A stretch of DNA of 43,845 bases from Candidatus Pacearchaeota archaeon (lineage in GTDB: Archaea; Nanobdellota; Nanobdellia; Pacearchaeales; GW2011-AR1): contig JACQLK010000021.1 in assembly GCA_016204145.1 (NCBI GenBank), positions 1-43,845 of the forward strand, given 5' to 3'. A program made the position numbers and the translations under genes. The number at the start of each line of letters is the position of its first letter. Positions within the stretch are counted from its first letter, which is position 1. Below are positions 35,773 to 43,845 of this stretch, piece by piece. Below the pieces are notes generated by a model. It did not search any database. It was not told where the DNA came from and saw nothing but the letters and a program-made list of their open reading frames with translations.

Positions 35773-36698
35773 TGTTCAATCACCTCGTACATTTTTTTCT
35801 TTTGCCTTTTCGTTTCCCTCAACGGACTTGTAATTAAAACCTGTCTTTTCGCAGGACCTTGAACCGAGCCGTTGACAAGAATGTAGTCGGTTTTCACATC
35901 GCCGTAATTTTTTATTCCCTTGAATTTTTCCTTTCCCATTGAAAGAATCTTGCTGTTGTAAACGATTCTTGTGAACATTCCCATCTGTCCGGCGAGCGGT
36001 GCGCGGAAAGTTACTCTCGTCGGATGCCACGGTCCCAAGCTTCCCGGACGTCGCTGTCCCTTCTCGGATTTGTGCGATTTCAAAGTCAGTCCGAATCTTT
36101 TTACCGGTCCTACGAGACCTTTTCCTTTTGTCAATCCCCTTAAATCAACCAACTGCCCCTTTTCAAAAACATCTGCGACGGAAATTTCTTTGTTTATATT
36201 TTCTTTTATGAAATTTATTTTTTCCTGAACGCTTCCCGCAATTCCCAACTCGGAAATGTCCGGCGTCTTTTTTATTCCTGTTTTCTTTATCTGTGAATAA
36301 ACGACGATTCTCGCGTCGTCGTAATCCTCTGATTTTATTTCGTCGATTTTTCCTTTTTTTGATTTCGGCATTTTTATCACCCTTTTCAATTCTTTGTCAA
36401 GGTTCTCCGAAAGAATTTCCGTCGCGACATTTCCGTTTTTGTAAAACCGCGCCGAAAGAATTTTCATAGGCGGGCACTCGATTATCGTCGCGGAAACCGC
36501 GATTCTTTTTCCCTTTGACATTGAATTCGGCGTGTTATCCAAGGCAATGAGCGAAGTCATACCTGCCTTGTATCCGATAAATCCCTTTAATTTTTTTCCT
36601 GTAGAAACAGCATCCCAATTAACATTCGGCAAAAATTTCTCAGCCCTTTTTCTGGGCCAAAACTGCAAACTTCCTTTTCTCGGTGATCTTGCTGTCAT
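35769..36698 (-). CDS. rpl3: Ribosomal protein uL3
   Basis: GFIGYKAGMTSL, GLVGPVKRFGLTLKSHKSEKGQRRPGSLGPWHPTRVTFRAPLAGQMG. Confidence 0.95.
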   Translation of the reverse strand: MTARSPRKGSLQFWPRKRAEKFLPNVNWDAVSTGKKLKGFIGYKAGMTSLIALDNTPNSMSKGKRIAVSATIIECPPMKILSARFYKNGNVATEILSENLDKELKRVIKMPKSKKGKIDEIKSEDYDDARIVVYSQIKKTGIKKTPDISELGIAGSVQEKINFIKENINKEISVADVFEKGQLVDLRGLTKGKGLVGPVKRFGLTLKSHKSEKGQRRPGSLGPWHPTRVTFRAPLAGQMGMFTRIVYNSKILSMGKEKFKGIKNYGDVKTDYILVNGSVQGPAKRQVLITSPLRETKRQKKKMYEVIEQ

Positions 36699-36763
36699 TT
36701 GTGCTTCTGAATGATGCGGATGTCATTTTATCCTACCCTGGAATGAAAATGAAAAGAAAAAGG

Positions 36764-36777
36764 AGATTTAAAAAGGT
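36764..36777 (-). promoter_or_regulatory. Putative TATA box of the r-protein operon
   Basis: Minus-strand cctttttaaatct about 65-75 nt upstream of uL3 start. Confidence 0.4.
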
Positions 36778-36861
36778 TTTGAGGGGGATTTGAGACACGT
36801 TAAAAACGAATTTTTGTTCGGAAATAAAAACATTATTAAAGTTATAATTTATAGTTTTATC

Positions 36862-37110
36862 ATGGAAACAATGGAGAGTTTTGACGAAGAATTGTCTTGC
36901 AATGTCAGTATTATTCCCGAACAAATGGGTAAAAAAACAGTTTATATCGCCAGATGCGAGGAGTTGGGGATCAGCGATTTCGGCGACACCGTTGAGGATG
37001 CGCTGAATAATTTGAAGACATCCTTGCGTTTGCTGATAAGATACGCTCCCGAGAAAAAGCAGTTTCTTAAAAAAGACAAGCCGTTTTTAACAACCAGAAT
37101 CTTTCTTTAG
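36862..37110 (+). CDS. hicB: HicB family antitoxin
   Basis: CNVSIIPEQMGKKTVYIARCEELGISDFGDTVEDALNNLKTSLRLLI; start at ATG 36862. Confidence 0.82.
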   Translation: METMESFDEELSCNVSIIPEQMGKKTVYIARCEELGISDFGDTVEDALNNLKTSLRLLIRYAPEKKQFLKKDKPFLTTRIFL

Positions 37111-37337
37111 TAGTGTTTGAAAAATTCTTCCCTTGATATTCCGAGCTGATTGTTTATTATGTCTGTCAATGTCCCGACGGGAATTTCTTTTTTATGCACC
37201 GGAATGGTGATTGTTTTACTAAATCCATTAATTTCTCCTTTCATTATCACATGAGTGCCGCTTTGATGCAATATTCTAAAGCCCATCCTTATTATCGCCT
37301 TTACGACTTTTTTGGAATTTATGTTACTGAGTTTCAT
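37107..37337 (-). CDS. hicA: HicA family toxin
   Basis: VVKAIIRMGFRILHQSGTHVIMKG...ITIPVHKKEIPVGTLTDIINNQLGISREEF. Confidence 0.88.
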   Translation of the reverse strand: MKLSNINSKKVVKAIIRMGFRILHQSGTHVIMKGEINGFSKTITIPVHKKEIPVGTLTDIINNQLGISREEFFKHY

Positions 37338-37362
37338 TTATGTCCTCTCTTAATGAATATAA

Positions 37363-38457
37363 TTATTTGAATTCGCTAAAAGCTTTCAAGAGTTTCATTG
37401 TTGATTCAATATCTAGTTTTTCATCATCATATTCACATCGATACATTCCTTGGAGATTTGAGGGTAATTGTACCCCTTTCTTTACTAATAAAATAATATT
37501 TTTGCCGTACAAGGCCATAGATGCTCCAATTTCTATGAGGACATTTTCGTTTAGTTGGTGTTTCTTCTCACCATTTTCATCTGACACCTGTCTTTCTGCA
37601 TCAATATGTATAACTCCTGCAAAACAAGACCTCATCTCTTCTAAAACTTTTTCTGGTACTGGTTTTGAAGTAGTTTCATGTTCTTCAGCTACGACAGGAG
37701 AAAGTTTGCCGTACGATATAAGTTCCTTCAAATGATTAACCATATTTTTATTCTTTCCGTGACTAATAAATACTCGGGTATTCCCCTTTTCTACATTTTT
37801 TTCAGGTTGTCCTTCAGATTCTATTTTAGGAATTTCTGAATTTAAATCGCCTTCATTTTGTTCAATTAATTCACTTGATTCTAATTTTTTTCCTGACAAT
37901 ACTTGATTGTTTTCTATTGCAACGAATGGTCCTGTTTTTGTATCAACAATTATCTTTGCATAATATCCATTCTTTCTAATTATCGCCAAAAAATCTTCTA
38001 ATCTATCCTTTGGGACCCCCATTTCCTCTAAAATATTTTTAGCTATTTTGTCCTGAGGAAATTTTGCATGATTGTATTTTTCAAAGAATTTTCGACAGAT
38101 TTGTGGTTTTAAAACCGCATCTACTTTCGCCTTATCATCGTCTCCTTCTTCTGTCGGTGCAACTATTCTTCTGCCCAAATCTGCTAAAGAAATTATTCTG
38201 GCATTGTATCCTCCAATTGTAAGGCCGTAGGCAATAGAAGTGCCAGAAATAAATTTCCAATTGGAGCTTGTTGGAGAAATTTCCACCGCAATAGCTAACT
38301 GATGTGGGGCTGCAGATGCAGTTCTGCCTCCAAAATTGTCATACAAAGCCTTGCCGAGTTTTAGTGCATCTTCTAACGCATAACGGGGGATATCACTTTG
38401 ACTTATGTATTTCCGATTCTCTTTTTGCGGTGGTTTTTCTGAATTTTCTGAATTCAT
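37363..38457 (-). CDS. TIR-like nucleotide-binding domain protein (possible NADase-type effector)
   Basis: C-terminal RVFISHGKNKNMVNHLKELI...NENVLIEIGASMALYGKNIILLVKKGVQLPSNLQGM matches TIR-like pattern; unassigned N-terminal region. Confidence 0.72.
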   Translation of the reverse strand: MNSENSEKPPQKENRKYISQSDIPRYALEDALKLGKALYDNFGGRTASAAPHQLAIAVEISPTSSNWKFISGTSIAYGLTIGGYNARIISLADLGRRIVAPTEEGDDDKAKVDAVLKPQICRKFFEKYNHAKFPQDKIAKNILEEMGVPKDRLEDFLAIIRKNGYYAKIIVDTKTGPFVAIENNQVLSGKKLESSELIEQNEGDLNSEIPKIESEGQPEKNVEKGNTRVFISHGKNKNMVNHLKELISYGKLSPVVAEEHETTSKPVPEKVLEEMRSCFAGVIHIDAERQVSDENGEKKHQLNENVLIEIGASMALYGKNIILLVKKGVQLPSNLQGMYRCEYDDEKLDIESTMKLLKAFSEFK

Positions 38458-38688
38458 AATTTAGAATCTGGAATTGTTATATTTAAATCTTTCTGTTTTT
38501 AGTCGCAAATAATATTCAAACTATTCATATTTGACGATTATCTTTTATCTTCTAAGTTTCCTCCGCGTCCCCCCGTAACATTTTTATCCCCCTCCCCCGT
38601 AAAAAATCATGCCATACACGGAAGAGCAAAAAGAAGACGAAAACCGACGGATTTTATTGCAAATAATTTCACGCCTGAAATTCCATTT

Positions 38689-39912
38689 TTATTCAAACGC
38701 CGCATAATAAATTCCGGTTTGATGCTGCCCGTAATACATGAGCCATTTGCCGTTTATCTTCATCAGCGTCGGGTCTCCGGGAGGATTTAACGGGAAAGGA
38801 TTTTTTGAATCCGGCGAATTTGTAAAATCAAATTCCGAATCAGAGAATGCGTTGTTGCTGAAAACGGCGTGATAAACCCCCTTGTAAGACCAGAAGTAAA
38901 TCCTTGTTTCTCCGTCAAAATTGACAAATTCCGGTCCGTCAAGCCATCCCTTGAACTGGGAATTTCTGCTGTCGACAGCCATACCTTTCTTTTCAAAAGT
39001 CAAGCCGTCTTTTGAAGTCGCCCACATCAGGACATGGGTTTCGCTGTTTGGAACCGTTTCCCCGGAATATTTTTCATTGATTGCGCCGGCATACGCCATT
39101 ACATATTCGCTTCCTATGTTAATAACCGTCGGAGCAAGGACGTTTATGAAAGTCAATCCGACATTATTCTTTGCGTCCATCCTTGTTCCCGCTTCATCCT
39201 TCCATGCAAGCCCGTCTGAAGATGTCGCGCTTTTTATAACGCCAGAATTCTGAAAATACATTCTATATTTCCCGTCGGAAAGTTTTATCACGGACGGAAA
39301 TGTCGCGCCTTCTTTTCTTGTCCCTGATTCCTGAACCCATGAGATGCCGTCGGAAGAAACAGCCGAATAAACCTGCCCGTTAAATCCCTCGACTTCTGGT
39401 TCAAGGGAATAATATATTCTGTAGTTTCCGTTTCCGAGATCAACAACATCCGCGTCGGCGTATGTTCCCGGGACGACAATTCCCTTTTCAGTCCATACTG
39501 GAACATTTTCTTCGTTTGTCTGTTCGGATTGACTTCCGATTTTGATTGTTTTATTGTTCATTCCAATATTCACGCCGACCGAAATTTTGTCGGGATAAGC
39601 GAATTCTTTCGGAAAGTTGATTTGATTGAATCCGACGAGATATTCTCCGCTGATTATTTTGAAAGAGGCGATTCCCTTTTCGTTTGTCGTAGATATTCCC
39701 GCGCTGGGAGGCCCGCTTGGTTTTTCCGCGCGCCATAAGTCAACTTCGATATTCTGCATTGGCAGGTTGTTTTGATTGATGACGAGAATTTCAAGGGTCT
39801 CATTGCCTTTGATTGTTTGCGGTTGCGACTCCGGTTTTGAATACCAATATATTGCCGCCGCGGCAATTAAAAGAAAAATAATTCCTGCAACAATCGCCGC
39901 GCTCTTTTTCAT
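38689..39912 (-). CDS. Secreted/membrane-anchored beta-propeller (glycosidase-like fold) protein
   Basis: N-terminal TM anchor; repeated DGKYRMYFQNSG / SSDGLAWKDEAG / NGKWLMYYGQ blades. Confidence 0.7.
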   Translation of the reverse strand: MKKSAAIVAGIIFLLIAAAAIYWYSKPESQPQTIKGNETLEILVINQNNLPMQNIEVDLWRAEKPSGPPSAGISTTNEKGIASFKIISGEYLVGFNQINFPKEFAYPDKISVGVNIGMNNKTIKIGSQSEQTNEENVPVWTEKGIVVPGTYADADVVDLGNGNYRIYYSLEPEVEGFNGQVYSAVSSDGISWVQESGTRKEGATFPSVIKLSDGKYRMYFQNSGVIKSATSSDGLAWKDEAGTRMDAKNNVGLTFINVLAPTVINIGSEYVMAYAGAINEKYSGETVPNSETHVLMWATSKDGLTFEKKGMAVDSRNSQFKGWLDGPEFVNFDGETRIYFWSYKGVYHAVFSNNAFSDSEFDFTNSPDSKNPFPLNPPGDPTLMKINGKWLMYYGQHQTGIYYAAFE

Positions 39913-39942
39913 ATGGTCATTAATGAAATGGAATATTTAAAT

Positions 39943-40659
39943 TTACGCTTCAAACTCCCTTTCTTCCCTTATTTCTTTCCCGTCAATTTCCCCTTCTCTT
40001 AAAATCCTTCCTTTCCTTAACGATTTCTCCCTCACAATCGCAAAGTCCTTTTCGTTTTTCAGCTCTTCCGGAACGACGATTTCCTCGATGATGTAGGTGT
40101 GAATTACGTCCGCGTTCTTGAATTCAGGATTTTCAAATACAAAACTCTCCGCAATTCTTTTGTCCGTCGTCGTCAGTTTGCAAAAATCCGGCTTTTTTCT
40201 TTCTTCTCCTTCCTTCGGCGTTTTGGGTTTGCCGGACATCGGCATCTTTGGCTTTATTTTCAACTCCGAGTCGTTTGTCCTGAACGAAAGCGCGAAAAAC
40301 ACCTTTGGAAATTCGTCAAGCAATTTCAAAATTTCGTTTCCCGACATTTCTTTCTCAATTCCGTAATTTTTCACGCCTTGAAATTGTTTTTTTGTTTTGA
40401 AATCCAATTTTCCCGCTAGATCCGAGGTTGAAATCACCGCTCCTGTAACGCTCGTCTTTTCATTCCCTAATTTTTCCGCCATTTCCCTTGCAAGCTCGTT
40501 CGCAAACTCGGAACCGGCGCTTATTGAATATTTTCCTTTTGAATTTTTCGCGCTTATCCCCGCCTTTTCCTTGAATTCTCCTCTTGAGAATTTCTGAAAC
40601 TGCAAATGTACGAGCCCGTCGGTTTTTCCGTCAAAAATTTTTTTTATGAAATTTGTCAT
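39943..40659 (-). CDS. Conserved-looking hypothetical protein
   Basis: Long open frame with normal local codon usage. Confidence 0.55.
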   Translation of the reverse strand: MTNFIKKIFDGKTDGLVHLQFQKFSRGEFKEKAGISAKNSKGKYSISAGSEFANELAREMAEKLGNEKTSVTGAVISTSDLAGKLDFKTKKQFQGVKNYGIEKEMSGNEILKLLDEFPKVFFALSFRTNDSELKIKPKMPMSGKPKTPKEGEERKKPDFCKLTTTDKRIAESFVFENPEFKNADVIHTYIIEEIVVPEELKNEKDFAIVREKSLRKGRILREGEIDGKEIREEREFEA

Positions 40660-40814
40660 CTCTGTTTAAAATTTTAATTGGTATTTATTGAATATAAATT
40701 GACCTTTTAAATTTGTCCTCTTCCGCTCTTTGCAAACCTATGTTATCTCGAATCCGGTGTATCATTTAAATTAACTTTATGATAAAAATTTACATTAACC
40801 TTTTTTGAGCGGAG

Positions 40815-40873
40815 CATCTTGGCGAAGCCAGATGTGAAACAATATCAATATGGCGAGCGCTCGGCGCGAGCGC
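40815..40873. other. GC-rich intergenic island with two hairpins
   Basis: catcttggc-gaa-gccagatg and gcgctcg-gcg-cgagcgc in an otherwise AT-rich spacer. Confidence 0.4.
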
Positions 40874-40879
40874 CTTGCA

Positions 40880-40892
40880 TAACTTTATAAAT
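40880..40892 (+). promoter_or_regulatory. TATA box-like element for the AI-2E transporter gene
   Basis: aactttataaatt about 25 nt upstream of ATG 40913, typical of a leaderless archaeal transcript. Confidence 0.45.
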
Positions 40893-40912
40893 TTCTTGCC
40901 CGTAATTTTAAA

Positions 40913-41959
40913 ATGGCGGGAATTGTGATTGACAGCGAATATTTCAGGAAAATTTCAACGACACTTGTGCTCTTCGTGCTTATCGTTCTTTCGTTTTTCG
41001 TCCTGAAGCCGATACTTCTCTCTTTGATTATGGGAATAATTCTTGCGATTGTTTTTTCCGAGCCGTATGAAATTCTTTTGGAGAAGACGAAGTCGAAAAG
41101 CATATCTCTTGCGCTGACTTGCATTTTCCTCGCGCTTTTGATAATCCTTCCTTTTTGGTTTTTCGCGCCGATTTTCGTGAATCAGGCGTTTAGCGTCTAC
41201 AAGGCGACGCAGGGCATTGATTTCTCCGGTTTTTTTGTCGGCATTTTCCCGTCTTTGTCGTCGACAAGCTTTTCTTCCGAATTGGGAACGATTTTCGGCT
41301 CTTTCATAACAAAAACGCTCAATTCAATGCTCAGTTACTTCTCCGATTGGTTCTTTGATTTGCCGTCGGTGTTTTTGCATCTCATTGTTGTTTTCGCGAC
41401 ATTCTTTTTTGTTCTCAGGGACAGCAGGGAGGTTCTCTCTTATATCAGCACGCTGACGCCTTTTTCAAAGGATGTCGAGGGCAAACTTATAAAATCCTCA
41501 AAAGATATAACTCTCTCTGTAATTTACGGTCAGATTGTCATCGGGGTTGTTCAGGGACTTACCGCCGGCTTGGGATTTTTGATTTTCGGAGTTCCAAACG
41601 TGGTTTTCCTCACGCTTCTGTCGATTTTTGCTGGAATTCTCCCGATTATCGGCCCCGCAATTGTCTGGGTTCCTGTGATAGTTTATCTCCTCGTCGCGGG
41701 AAACACTTTAGCCGCTTTCGGAGTCACGTTTTTCGGAATAATTTCCGTAGTCATCGACAATTTTCTCAGACCCTTTTTCATTTCAAGAAGTTCAAAAATG
41801 CACCCACTTCTCTCTCTTCTGGGAATGATAGGCGGATTTTTCTTCTTCGGAATCCTCGGATTTATTCTCGGTCCGTTGATACTTGCCTATGTGATAATCA
41901 TCTTGGAAATTTACAGGGGAAAAGAAATGCGGGGTTTTTTGCTCAATACAAAAGAATAG
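40913..41959 (+). CDS. AI-2E family transporter (PerM-like)
   Basis: Multi-TM, GQIVIGVVQGLTAGLGFLIFGVPN...LSIFAGILPIIGPAIVWVP...VVIDNFLRPFFIS. Confidence 0.88.
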   Translation: MAGIVIDSEYFRKISTTLVLFVLIVLSFFVLKPILLSLIMGIILAIVFSEPYEILLEKTKSKSISLALTCIFLALLIILPFWFFAPIFVNQAFSVYKATQGIDFSGFFVGIFPSLSSTSFSSELGTIFGSFITKTLNSMLSYFSDWFFDLPSVFLHLIVVFATFFFVLRDSREVLSYISTLTPFSKDVEGKLIKSSKDITLSVIYGQIVIGVVQGLTAGLGFLIFGVPNVVFLTLLSIFAGILPIIGPAIVWVPVIVYLLVAGNTLAAFGVTFFGIISVVIDNFLRPFFISRSSKMHPLLSLLGMIGGFFFFGILGFILGPLILAYVIIILEIYRGKEMRGFLLNTKE

Positions 41960-41965
41960 GTGCGA

Positions 41966-43453
41966 ATGAAACTTAAGGTAAAATTTTTGAAATGGCAGGC
42001 GGGGCTTCCTGTGGCGATGCTTCACTACAAAACCGCGGAGAAGCTTGGAGTGCATTTGCAGGGAACAATCTCGATAAAAACAATGTCCAGGCATCCGAAG
42101 GAAATGCACACGATAATTGACACAATCGACGAGCACTACGTTAAAGAGAGCGAAATTCTCGTGACGTCGGAAATAAGGGAAGGAATGAAACTTTCAAGAG
42201 GACAGTATGTTGATGTCAATCTCTCTCCGACTCCGGAGACGCTGAATTTCATAAAGGAGAAAATGAACGGAAAAATTTTGTCGAGAGAAAAAATCGGCGC
42301 CATTGTGAGGGACATTGTAAACAATTCTTTGTCAGAAGCGGAAACCGCGTTTTTCATCGCCTCAATGTATAAAAGCGGCATGACGACGAAAGAAACGATA
42401 GACATGATAGAGTCGATGCTGAAATACGGCGACAAGTTCATTTTGAAAAACAAATTCGTCGTCGACAAACATTCGATAGGTGGCGTCGCCGGAAACAGGA
42501 CAACGCCGATAATTGTCTCTATATGCGCCGCGGGCGGATTGATTTTTCCAAAAACGTCTTCAAGGGCGATAACAAGCGCCGCCGGAACAGCCGATGTCAT
42601 AGAGGCGGTTGCAAAAGTCGAATTCAAAAAAAGCGAATTGAAAAAAATAATAAAAAAAACAGGCGCATTCATGGTTTGGGGCGGGTCTTTGGGAATGGTT
42701 CCCGCCGACGAGAAAATAATAAAGGTCGAGAAAATGCTTAAGATAGACCCGAAATCCCAGCTGCTCGCGTCGATAATGGCTAAAAAATTCGCCGTCGGCA
42801 GCAGATACATTTTAATTGACATTCCCTACGGAAAAAGCGTAAAGGTGAATTATGAAAGGGCTTTGGAATTGAAAAAAGAATTTGAAAAACTCGGAAGGCA
42901 TTTCAGGAAAAAGATAAAATGCGTCTTGACGGATGGAAGCCAGCCGATTGGAAACGGCGTCGGTCCGGTTCTTGAGTTGAAGGATATTCTGGGGGTTTTG
43001 GACCCGAACAAAAAAAGCCCTGTTGATTTGGAAAAAAAATCCTTGTATCTTGCCGGAGAAATTTTTGACCTCTCAGGCAAAACAAAAAAAGGTGAAGGTG
43101 TAAATCTCGCGGAAAAAATTCTCTATTCTGGAAGCGCATTCCAAAAATTCAAAGATATCATAGCCGCGCAGGAAGGAAATTTAAAAGCCCTGAAAAAAAC
43201 CGCAAAATTCAAAAAAGACATAAAGGCAAAGCAATCGTTGACGATATCGGAAATAGACAACAAAAAAATAAACTCCCTTGCGAGAATAGCCGGTTGCCCT
43301 GTCGACAAACTTTCCGGGTTGTACATTTATTCCCATGTCGGTGAAGTTGTTGAAAAGGGAAAAAACATAATCACAATTTACGCCGAAACCCCTTCTCGGC
43401 TGAGTCAGGCGGTAAAATTCTATTATTCCGAGAAACCGATAACATTCAAATAA
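41966..43453 (+). CDS. deoA: AMP phosphorylase (thymidine phosphorylase family)
   Basis: VDKHSIGGVAGNRTTPIIVSICAAGG, KTSSRAITSAAGTADVIE; archaeal N-terminal extension; ATG 41966. Confidence 0.9.
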   Translation: MKLKVKFLKWQAGLPVAMLHYKTAEKLGVHLQGTISIKTMSRHPKEMHTIIDTIDEHYVKESEILVTSEIREGMKLSRGQYVDVNLSPTPETLNFIKEKMNGKILSREKIGAIVRDIVNNSLSEAETAFFIASMYKSGMTTKETIDMIESMLKYGDKFILKNKFVVDKHSIGGVAGNRTTPIIVSICAAGGLIFPKTSSRAITSAAGTADVIEAVAKVEFKKSELKKIIKKTGAFMVWGGSLGMVPADEKIIKVEKMLKIDPKSQLLASIMAKKFAVGSRYILIDIPYGKSVKVNYERALELKKEFEKLGRHFRKKIKCVLTDGSQPIGNGVGPVLELKDILGVLDPNKKSPVDLEKKSLYLAGEIFDLSGKTKKGEGVNLAEKILYSGSAFQKFKDIIAAQEGNLKALKKTAKFKKDIKAKQSLTISEIDNKKINSLARIAGCPVDKLSGLYIYSHVGEVVEKGKNIITIYAETPSRLSQAVKFYYSEKPITFK

Positions 43454-43493
43454 TCATAATTATATTTTTAAACCCAGCATTTCTTTTTATACA

Positions 43494-43757
43494 ATGGTTG
43501 AAAACAGGGAAAATGTCCGCAGAAGAAAACTCGTTGATTATTTGAAAACAAATTTGGAAAAGGGATACAAGCTCGATGAATTGAAATGGGCGTTGATAAA
43601 ACAAGGGCACTCGAGAACAGATGTCATGACGGCGATAGAGCAAGCTCAGGCAGAGATGCCGGAGAAAAAGCCGGTTGAAGAAAAACCGAAAATTGTTGCG
43701 AAGGTTTACAGCGAGCCGGTTGTTGTGGAAAAAAAGCCGTGGTGGAAATTCTGGTAA
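43494..43757 (+). CDS. Small hypothetical protein with C-terminal KKPWWKFW
   Basis: Open frame; helical LVDYLKTNLEKGYKLDELKWALIKQGHS domain. Confidence 0.6.
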   Translation: MVENRENVRRRKLVDYLKTNLEKGYKLDELKWALIKQGHSRTDVMTAIEQAQAEMPEKKPVEEKPKIVAKVYSEPVVVEKKPWWKFW

Positions 43758-43760
43758 AAG

Positions 43761-43845
43761 TTATTTTAAAATTTTAACAAATAGCAAATCTTTCCCGCCA
43801 TAATTCGTAACTCTGCAATTTTGTTTATCCCTCCACCAATCCCCC
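43761..43845 (-). CDS. C-terminal end of a protein truncated by the window edge (..DWWRDKQNCRVTNYGGKDLLFVKILK*)
   Basis: Minus-strand open frame running off the window, stop at 43761-43763. Confidence 0.45.
   Translation of the reverse strand, partial: GDWWRDKQNCRVTNYGGKDLLFVKILK

Noticed and set aside
36790-36861. Extended HicB N-terminus MRHVKNEFLFGNKNIIKVIIYSFI
   Set aside because: Covers an AT-rich promoter-like region; HicB-like sequence begins near ATG 36862.
38609-38707. 32-aa ORF MPYTEEQKEDENRRILLQIISRLKFHFYSNAA
   Set aside because: Overlaps the convergent propeller gene's end and resembles no family I know; possibly chance or a remnant.
1-43845. CRISPR arrays, transposases, integrases, rRNA
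   Set aside because: None recognised on either strand by inspection.

Overview
The window reads as a low-GC archaeal, probably DPANN-type, chromosome segment. The lineage is inferred from archaeal ribosomal protein (r-protein) order, archaeal SecY, AglB, aIF1/SUI1, prefoldin and AMP phosphorylase plus R15P isomerase. Left part (0-9.6 kb): three B12-binding radical SAM genes, an alkaline-phosphatase-superfamily enzyme, a nucleotidyltransferase, a DUF4346-like protein and a PHP-type phosphoesterase. Next (9.8-17.8 kb): a surface-glycan/N-glycosylation block (GT2s, polysaccharide deacetylase, flippase-like protein, MraY/WecA-like GT, AglB/STT3) and SpoIIM. From 20 to 36.7 kb (minus strand): the S10/spc-type r-protein super-operon from uL3 to SecY/EMC3. 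Right part: a HicB/HicA/TIR-like cluster, a secreted beta-propeller, an AI-2E family transporter and AMP phosphorylase. Most notable observations: (i) five non-ribosomal genes tightly slotted into the r-protein operon; (ii) previously unlisted mini-ORFs that fill five of the six long r-protein gaps, starting at or near the upstream stop and ending on the downstream start codon, three of which share a repeated sequence element; (iii) a TIR-like effector + HicA pair on the minus strand facing a tail-to-tail overlapping HicB; (iv) an in-frame G9 tract in aglB; (v) several small or decayed genes absent from the supplied ORF track (zinc ribbon, uL29, RelE-like remnant, frameshifted membrane protein). 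No tRNA, rRNA or CRISPR array was recognised.
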